A program made the translations under genes and the position numbers. Source: Gnetum montanum (taxonomy: Eukaryota > Streptophyta > Gnetopsida > Gnetales > Gnetaceae). Taken from it: 64,000 bases of DNA. Below are positions 57,801 to 64,000 of the stretch, in pieces. Numbering within the stretch: position 1 is the first letter of the stretch; each line of letters opens with the position of its first letter. Location of the stretch: NCBI GenBank assembly GCA_015680685.1, contig MNCI01016265.1, forward strand, positions 274,032 to 338,031, in the 5' to 3' direction. Below the pieces are notes generated by a model. It did not search any database. It saw nothing but the letters and a program-made list of their open reading frames with translations, and was not told where the DNA came from.

Positions 57801-58009
57801 GATTAAGTTGAATTAATATGAAATGAGTATGAAAATAACTTAAAACTAATGATTAATACCTAATTTTTATATCAAATATTAAGAAATTTATAGATCTACA
57901 TCAGCATGACCTAAGATTAAGAGATCTTGTAAGATAGCACTTAAAATTAAGAAATAACTTGTAAAATATGAGATTGGTTTTGAAATATTGTAAAAATGGA
58001 TTTGAATAT
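57801..58009. other. AT-rich DNA without recognised features
   Basis: Short repeats of GATTGATC and TTGAAATAT type occur, but no gene or element was recognised. Confidence 0.5.
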
Positions 58010-58165
58010 CATTACATTCTTACTTGATCGTATTTTATCATAGCAAGGCATTTAGTGTTTATCCATGGAGCGGGTTATGGTGCATGGTGCATGGTGTTGG
58101 TACAAGCTCTATGATCTTCTTAAATAGGAAGCATGTTCCAAACATAAATCAAAATCAAGCAATGG
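58010..58165 (+). pseudogene. Partial copy of methylesterase 5' region (copy 1)
   Basis: The text from TACATTCTTACTTGATCG to AATCAAGCAATGGA parallels 58863-59011. It contains TTTATCCATGGAGCGGGTTATGGTGCATGG and GGTACAAGCTCTATGATCTTCTT, which encode (F)IHGAGYGAWCWYKLYDLL, the N-terminal alpha/beta-hydrolase segment of the methylesterase family. It is broken by a stop after the LL. Only this fragment is present. Confidence 0.7.
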
Positions 58166-58812
58166 ATTTTCATTATGAAATATATGATTAGTTTTGAAAT
58201 ATTTTGAAATGGATGTGAATTAGTTGAGAAATCTAAATTAATACATCATATAAATTGAGATATCATTGTGAAATAGAAACAAGAAATGAAAAAAGAGCTT
58301 GAAGCTCAAGAGACTTTAGCATAAAGGACTTCTCTACATTTCTATTGTGCATGAGGGAGACTAACAATTACATTACTTTGGCAACTTCACATCAAGTTCA
58401 AAAGAAGAGGCATAGGCTTTATTAATAGCTTTTGACAAAGGAACCCTATGCATGAAGAGACATTAAACTGTTTTTCTCATTTCCACCTTTATGGTAAGCT
58501 AAAGTTTAAAACATAAATCATCTTTATAAACTTTGATGCCTAACCAATAAGTGACTTCATATATATTAAAAATGCAAACATAACATGAAACTAGAACACA
58601 CCTAAAGCCAAGATCTTATAAACATAAACATGAAAGGACCAAAACAATTTATAAACTATACTCAACACTCATGGAGAGAGGTAGTCTAATTTTTTTATTC
58701 AATGATAATGATACGGTTCTTTTAAATGCATGATCTGTAGCTGAGTTGAGTGGCTTACAGGCTTTGAAGCCCAAAGCTACCAGCTGGAAGCCAACACCCT
58801 ACACGGCACTCT
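58166..58812. other. Intergenic AT-rich DNA upstream of the methylesterase copies
   Basis: No coding sequence was recognised. A stretch TTTTGAAATATTTTGAAATGGATGTGAAT (58191-58219) echoes 57976-58009, so part of the flanking DNA is duplicated with copy 1. Confidence 0.5.
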
Positions 58813-58820
58813 TATAAAAA
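58813..58820 (+). promoter_or_regulatory. Possible TATA box of the methylesterase pseudogene
   Basis: TATAAAAA lies 315 bases before the ATG at 59128 and 40 bases before the copy 2 fragment. No other promoter element was recognised. Confidence 0.35.
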
Positions 58821-58862
58821 ACAAATCCTCATAAAAGAGTTTTCTTGAACAGTCATATTCTT

Positions 58863-59011
58863 ACATTCCTAATTTAATCGGATCTTATCACAGCAAGGCA
58901 TTTGGTATTGTTTATCCATGGAGCGGGTTATGGCGCATAGTGTTGGTACAAGCTCTCTGATCTTCTTCAACAGAAAGCAGGTTCCATGCATAAGTCAAAA
59001 TCAAGCAATGG
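58863..59011 (+). pseudogene. Partial copy of methylesterase 5' region (copy 2)
   Basis: Again TTTATCCATGGAGCGGGTTATGG, then GGTACAAGCTCTCTGATCTTCTTCAACAGAAAGCAGG. In one frame it gives IHGAGYGA and WYKLSDLLQQKAG, with a stop between. It lies just 120 bases upstream of the main copy, and an open frame from 58918 runs through it in a different frame into the true exon. Confidence 0.7.
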
Positions 59012-59741
59012 AGTATCCTCTTGGAAAAAGAAGAAAAAAAGGTTTTTGGGAGCCATATCATTACATTCAACGTTATCCTATCTTATCTGCCCAAACTGCT
59101 GTTCCTTACTGTTCTTCTTCACAGAGAATGGATAGTTACAGTGCAGAAATAGGGAAGAAGCATTTGGTGTTGATCCATGGAGGGGCTCATGGGGCATGGT
59201 GTCGGTACAAGCTCTCTGATCTTCTGCAAAAGAAAGGCCACACTGTGAATGCTTTGGATATGAGTGCCTCAGGGATCAACCCAAGGAAAGCTGACGAGAT
59301 CAAATCCTTAGAAGCGGTCTTCTGGATGTCATGGAAAACAACCTTGCAGAAAATGAGCAGGTCATTCTTGTGGGTCATAGCTTTGGTGGCTTCTGTATAA
59401 GCTTGGCAATGCAAATGTTTCCTCGCAACATCTCTGCTGCCGTCTTTTTTGCTGCACCAATGCCTTCACCTGGGGCCTCATTGCCACAGTTTGATAGCGC
59501 CGAGGTGGGTGCTTTTCTTAGCTTTCAGCTTTCACCTTCATTCCTTCCTTGGATCTGTGCTTGGATCTGTGCTGTAATGAACCTCTGTGTTTTGCTAGCA
59601 TAAGAACTGTATTTTGTTTCTGTTTTGTGTAGGATTTTGGAGATTCAAAGATAAATTTGGAGGGAGGGATGCCTATTTCCTTGAAGTTTGGTGTATCACG
59701 TAGCAGGGAGCGGCTTTATCAGAAGTGTTGAACTCAGGTGG

Positions 59742-59767
59742 AAAAAAAAAAAAAAAAAAAAAAAAAA
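59742..59767 (+). repeat. Run of 26 A in intron 2 of the methylesterase pseudogene
   Basis: The run begins right after the exon 2 border (CAGGTGG). It could be a slipped homopolymer at the donor site or the tail of a retroposed piece; the following 760 bases show no element. Confidence 0.8.
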
Positions 59768-60552
59768 CAAAAGATCCAAATACTACCTTTGGTTTATTAC
59801 AGCTCCAAATTGCCTGTTGCAATTATAAATTTAGTTAATTTGCTCCAAATGTCTTTGATACTTTTTTTTAATAATGTTTTTTAAATTCATATCATATCAT
59901 CTTTAATTGAAAAATCATATCCCACTGGTAAATGGGCAACTCTTTTCCTAAATTGATATGTTTCACATTGGTTGGGAATGTGAGAACATGGAAGGGCGGG
60001 CGTGTATACCTAAGCCAGTTCCTGCTCTCTGTTGAAGAAAATCTTTGTGGTGCAAAACACTGCTAAATTGGATAGGAATAATAGGAATAAATATTAAAAT
60101 TATAAATATTAGCAAAATAGAGCAGTTATATTCACTGAAATTGGTTACCACAATTTTCAATTTTTTTCATCTAAAGGTCAGTTAGAATGGAAAATTAAAT
60201 ATAACAATTATAGTTTTTGGGGGCATTAGAAATAGCAATAAATAATATATTAGACTTATAAAATCAATAAAAATATAGTACTATTCATTGGGTTGAATCC
60301 TCCTTTCCCATTTATTTTGAATGGACTTCAATATTAACTGGAAATTTATCATAGAGTTGACAAACTATTATCATGTACAATTTTAATATTGAAGAGATCC
60401 TAAAATCAGTGGATAAATAAAAAGTGTTATTAAGAACATTGGCCAATTTTTTTTATATTTTGTTTTCAAAACTTATATCATAGTTTATGGCAGATAGAAT
60501 AAAATTTCAGAGGCAGAAATCCTTACAACTGCAAAGTTAATTGCAATGCAAG
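59768..60552 (+). other. Intron 2 of the methylesterase pseudogene
   Basis: AT-rich sequence between exon 2 and exon 3 without other recognisable features. It ends in CAATGCAAG before exon 3. Confidence 0.6.
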
Positions 60553-60654
60553 ACATGGTACTTTCCAATTACCTTAGGAGGCCATATCCTATCAACTTGG
60601 AGTTACTGCTTATAGAAGAAAAGTATGGAAGTGTTAAGAGGGCCTATGTTGTGT

Positions 60655-60691
60655 GTGGGTGGTGGGTGTGTGTGTGGGTGGTTGTGGGATT
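60655..60691 (+). repeat. G/T microsatellite at the break of methylesterase exon 3
   Basis: An imperfect (GTGTGGGTGG)n tract directly follows the codon for the last conserved Cys of exon 3. On the other side the LINE 3' end begins, so it may be the tail or target debris of the LINE insertion. Confidence 0.7.
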
Positions 60692-60949
60692 AATATTAAA
60701 AGAGTATCGAGTACATCAACCACATTAAGTCACAAGGTTAAAAAGAAGGGCGAACTAAGATAATTGGGAATTAGACTCAGGAACAACCTCATAAATAACC
60801 GATTGCTAAAAGAGGAAACCCGATCTAAGGCACTACCAATCATCAAGACAAACTAGCTTGTTACAAGAGAGAATGGCATAAGTTTAGATGAGGTGGAGAG
60901 CACTCGATAAAGGACAGAGAGACTTCCAAATGGTGACTTCACACAAATT

Positions 60950-62060
60950 AAAGAAGGGAAGCTTTATTACAGAGATTACTAATGAAGAGTGTTGCTTGAA
61001 TGCATGGGTCTTTCCCAAGGTTGCAAGAGATGAATCAACTAATGACTATCCAATTTGAACTTTGATGCTTGAGATTTGAGTTGGAAATGAATGAGGTGGA
61101 AGATTTGCAACTTCTCCAACATGGTAAGATGACATTTATTAGAATAATCTATTTTTTGAAAAATAACATTGCATTTACGCTTCCAAATATAATATAAAAT
61201 AATAGGCCTAATAACTTTCTATAGAAAATTAAAATTAGCAAAAGTAATGGCCAAAAATCCAAATATAGCATCATCTTGAGATAGCTTGCATGATGGAGAT
61301 ACTTTGGAAGCCCAATCCCACACGACTTAGCAAAGGGGCAATGCTAAAACACATGAACAAAGTCATCTTTTCCACCATAGAGAGGGCAATTAGGACTAGG
61401 ATCCCTAGATATTCTAAATGTTTACCAATAGGTAGACCTTAAGGGAGGAGACACCAAAGGAATTGCTTAATTTTAGGGAGGATCAATAGTTTCCAAATAT
61501 GTTGGAAGAGGGGGATCTAGAATTTTTCTAACTCTTGTTTGTGCCAAGACTTATTATAGCATTGAATGATCTCAAATGGGTCATGCAAAAGGTAAAAGGT
61601 GAAATATGGCTAGTAAGGTAGGAGTTTTGCCCCATTAATCCATTGAAGGCCATGAAAAGTGCTTTTCACCGAAACATCTAGTTGCTAATGACAATGGAGA
61701 AAGGTGTAAACTCGAGCTAGGAAATGGTTCATTACATCTGACTCCCCATACAAATTATAAACTCAACCCCCAAAATCCATTGACCAACTAGCCAAAGAAA
61801 ATTCAAAGAAATAACATCCTTTCGATACCAGGAGGTAACAATCTTAGCATTTGTGATGGCAAGGGGAGCAGGCGACAAAGGTAACCACCATGGACACAAC
61901 TTAAAGAGGATATTGGGGTTGATCTTGACATTAGTCTAGTTAATATAACTACGTAGAATTTGCCAAGTCCTCCAAATGCCTTTGAAAACATGAGATCTAG
62001 AAAAAAATGATATTGTGAGGGGAAAGGATCTAGTTGAAAAAATGGATACCTTTCCAGAAG
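60950..62060 (-). pseudogene. LINE C-terminal region (zf-RVT-like), decayed
   Basis: On the minus strand it reads VFKGIWRTWQILRSYI (about 61985-61935), GGYLCRLLPLP, and near 61385-61300 PSLWWKR..LCSCVLALPLC-VVWDWASK, the layout of the reverse-transcriptase-associated zinc-binding domain (Cys/His pair, then LALPLA..VW). It ends VIRPIILYYIWKRKCNVIF (about 61215-61160), a usual closing motif of plant LINE ORF2. Confidence 0.65.
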
Positions 62061-64000
62061 GGCTTATTTTTGGGAAATGCTTGATGAAGTCTTAATTGGA
62101 GGAGGGTCTTAATAATATCCAAGGCATCTAAATGCTAGACCAACCACTTGGCTACCAAGGTAATACCCTACTTAAAGGAATTTAAAAGACCTAAGTTGCC
62201 CTTATTCTTGGGAAGAGTAACAATATTCCAAGTGACATGATGGAAGCCTTTCTAAGAATCTTTGGAGAACCACATGAAGTCATGAAATAATCATTCTAGC
62301 TTTTGGTAAGCAGCTTGGGAGGGGGTTGACACACATATGGACTTGCATACGAGGTACTTACCTGTGAGAGTGAGGGGTTTAGTCTTTCATTTTTCAAGTT
62401 TCTTTTGAATCCGATAAATAACCTGCTCCCAAAGAATAGAGGTTGAACCTCTAAAATAGAAGGGAATTCCCAAAATCTTAATGATGTCTTGATCCTAAAG
62501 TCGCTTCCAATTATAGTTGGTCACATGTCTATAATTACTAGTAAAGCTATAAACAGAGGATTTATTCCAATTAATAGTGGAACCTGAGGGTGTGCAATAT
62601 TGCTACACCCTTGATAAGAGGTGATGGAAATTAGTAGTAATGTTTTGAACAATAAAAAAGGAGTCGTTGGCAAAGTACATGTTAAGAAGCTATTGTTGAG
62701 GTGAAGAGAGGCAGACCCCAATGAGAAATTTAGTTTGAATGTCCTAGTTTATCTGATGACAAAGAAAGTCAGCTGCGATGATAAATAGATAAGGGGCAAG
62801 AGGACATCCTAACTGCATTGACCTATGGATAGGAAAGGGAGAGGTGATGCCGAAGGTAGTGGCTATTGTTGTGATAGCATATGAGAATAAGCATTTTACC
62901 ATATGCAAGGACTTAGGTTCAAAACCAAGTTTGGTCATGGTATGCAAAATAAAGTCCTACTTTATGTTGTCATAGGCGTTGGCATAATCAAGTTTCACTA
63001 GGAGAATATCTTGACCATCATCCTCTGCCATTTTGAGACCTTTTCACACCACAACCACATTGTCTAAAATATATCTACCAGGAGCAAATCCTATTTGCTA
63101 GGGAGATATGATTTGTCCAAGAATTTTTTTTTCAGCCATAAGACTAAGCACTTGACCCAAATTTTATGCACCACATTGAGAAGAATTATGGGATGCCAAT
63201 TGGAGATACAGGTAAGATCCCCAAACTTAGGGAGGAGATGAATAACCCCTTGATTTAGATTGGGCCCAAGGAAACTAGTTAGGATAGGCTCTTTAATGAC
63301 CTACAAAAGATCATTTTTCACCAAATCCCAATGAGCTTGAAAAAATTCCATGGGGAAACCATCATAACTAGGAGCCTTCCCATGACTCAACTTGGAATAG
63401 GCTGCCTAAAGCTCCTCCTTGGTGATATAAGTGTTAAGACTTTGCAGCATAGTGGAATTGATAAGGCTAGAATAATTTAGGGTAGTAGCCTCGAACGATG
63501 AGATGTCCATAGGGGTAGCTGCAAAAAGCATTTCATAGTGGTTCTTAAGAAAAGAGAGGATACTGTTGTGGTTAGTGATGGTGGTACTGTCACTAGAGAT
63601 TTTATCTAAAGAATGTGAAGGGGAAGCACTATTAAGATACTTAAAAAATTCCTTACAATGTTCATCTTGAATATTTAATCAAGTGAGTCTAATTTTATTC
63701 AAGGCACTTTATGCTTGGTATACTTCCCATTGTTGAAAGGCTAATTGAGCTCTAGCTAGCTCCTCATGAACTAGAGTGTTGAAAGGATCTTAAGCTAGTC
63801 TATTAATGAGATGTTCAATAGTGAGGTGAATGTTGTTGTATTCTTACCTAGCCTCAGTAGCCAATGCCTTACCATACGAACGAGCAAAGTTCTGCACTCT
63901 ACAAGAAGTGCAATGCCACCATTGAATCCAACCCACCTGATTTAAGGGCCTATGTTTGGCATTCCAAAGGTTAGATAGAAGAAGTCAAGTAGAAGAGGAA
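62061..64000 (-). pseudogene. LINE reverse transcriptase, decayed
   Basis: Motifs in order on the minus strand: ITKEELQAAYSKLSHGKAPSYDGFPMEFF (about 63430-63340), LLPKFGD and PIILLNVVHKI (about 63250-63170), APGRYILDNVVVV and LLVKLDYANAYDNI (about 63090-62965; first catalytic Asp in LDYA), FPIHRSMQLGCPLAPYLFIIAADFL (about 62835-62755), then YFANDSFFIV (about 62680-62650), where the usual F-A-D-D is F-A-N-D. INWNKSSV follows. The upstream part to 64000 is the region before RT, in which YITKE and helical segments are seen. The RT cannot be active. Confidence 0.82.

Larger units (their letters stand above)
59128..60656 (+). pseudogene. Methylesterase (MES/SABP2-like alpha/beta hydrolase), broken
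   Basis: The family hydrolyses methyl esters of hormones such as methyl salicylate in the cytosol. Exon 1 (59128-59504) starts MDSYSAEIGKKHLVLIHGGAHGAWC, giving the oxyanion motif HGGAHG, then LQKKGHTVNALDMSASGINP. About 10 bases seem lost near 59314-59322, shifting the frame; it then reads MENNLAENEQVILVGHSFGG with the nucleophile Ser at 59379-59381. Exon 2 (59633-about 59738) reads DFGDSKINLEGGMPISLKFG and LYQKC, with TGA at 59729. Exon 3 (about 60553-60656) reads MVLSNYLRRPYP and EEKYGSVKRAYVVC. The last part with the catalytic His is missing: a G/T microsatellite and a LINE follow. GT-AG borders are clear for intron 1 (59505-59632); the intron 2 donor is off by one base. Similarity is strong but the gene cannot make a full enzyme. 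Confidence 0.85.
60692..64000 (-). mobile_element. LINE (L1-type), 3' part, degraded
   Basis: Read on the minus strand from the right edge: endonuclease-RT linker, RT, a zinc-finger-like region, and a 3' end near 60700. The 5' half lies outside the window. All frames carry stops. The 3' end lies against methylesterase exon 3 and its microsatellite, so the element probably inserted in that gene. A poly(A) tail (T run on the plus strand) is not seen. Confidence 0.8.

Noticed and set aside
58918-59127. N-terminal extension of the methylesterase from an ATG at 58918
   Set aside because: The frame is open only by chance through the copy 2 fragment, which encodes the family motif in another frame; the family starts near MDSYSAE at 59128.

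Overview
The window looks like nuclear DNA of a seed plant with a large, repeat-rich genome. A gymnosperm such as a conifer would fit, but the sequence does not prove it. The evidence is plant-type Ty3/gypsy elements (an Athila-like gag and RT, a chromovirus, and a Tat-like gag with its CxxH..GH..C knuckle), a plant Ty1/copia remnant, an L1-type LINE, and one plant methylesterase-like gene with GT-AG introns. No bacterial-style genes, rRNA, tRNA or CRISPR were seen. Almost all of the DNA is retroelement in various stages of decay. No host gene in the window looks intact.

Layout. Bases 1-27066 are a Russian doll. Element A1 (Athila-like, plus strand, 5' end outside the window) is interrupted by a 0.38 kb insertion of unknown type (52-434), by a chromovirus (500-7053) and by a close relative, A2 (7548-22120, TSD GATAC). 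The 5' LTR of A2 is itself interrupted by the young Tat-like element T (8098-16490, TSD AGTAA). 27067-28238 is unassigned AT-rich DNA. 28239-36834 is element B (minus strand), fused at a truncated LTR to element C (36835-41634, minus strand). 41635-42403 is a decayed LTR. 42404-47220 is element E (plus strand, gag, protease and RT), split inside its RT core by the complete element D (47221-56525, minus strand, TSD CAATT). The RT of E resumes for about 45 bases at 56531. A copia remnant follows on the minus strand (about 56576-57800). After that come duplicated 5' fragments of a methylesterase gene and a methylesterase pseudogene (59128-60656). A LINE on the minus strand runs from about 60700 off the right edge and interrupts the third exon of the pseudogene.

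How the parts relate. A1, A2, B, C and D share gag, LTR ends (TGATGA...TCATCA), a tRNA-Asp-like primer site and conserved non-coding blocks, but none shows RT or integrase. They look like gag-carrying non-autonomous elements. E has a related gag plus protease and RT, and is the visible candidate for an autonomous relative. In place of pol, B and D carry a second ORF of about 920 codons near the 3' LTR. In both, its ATG directly follows a well-formed 3' splice site (CAG then ATGGCCCC), so it is probably expressed from a spliced subgenomic RNA, in the position where env-like genes sit in other plant retroelements. This accessory ORF and its splice site are the most interesting signal in the window. 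T is a second, unrelated non-autonomous type: it keeps gag and protease but has no RT, RNase H or integrase between protease and 3' LTR, and its U3 is packed with the 10-base palindrome GCGTATACGC.

All positions were read by eye. Domain names are recognitions of motifs, not search results. Percentage identities and insertion ages were not computed.
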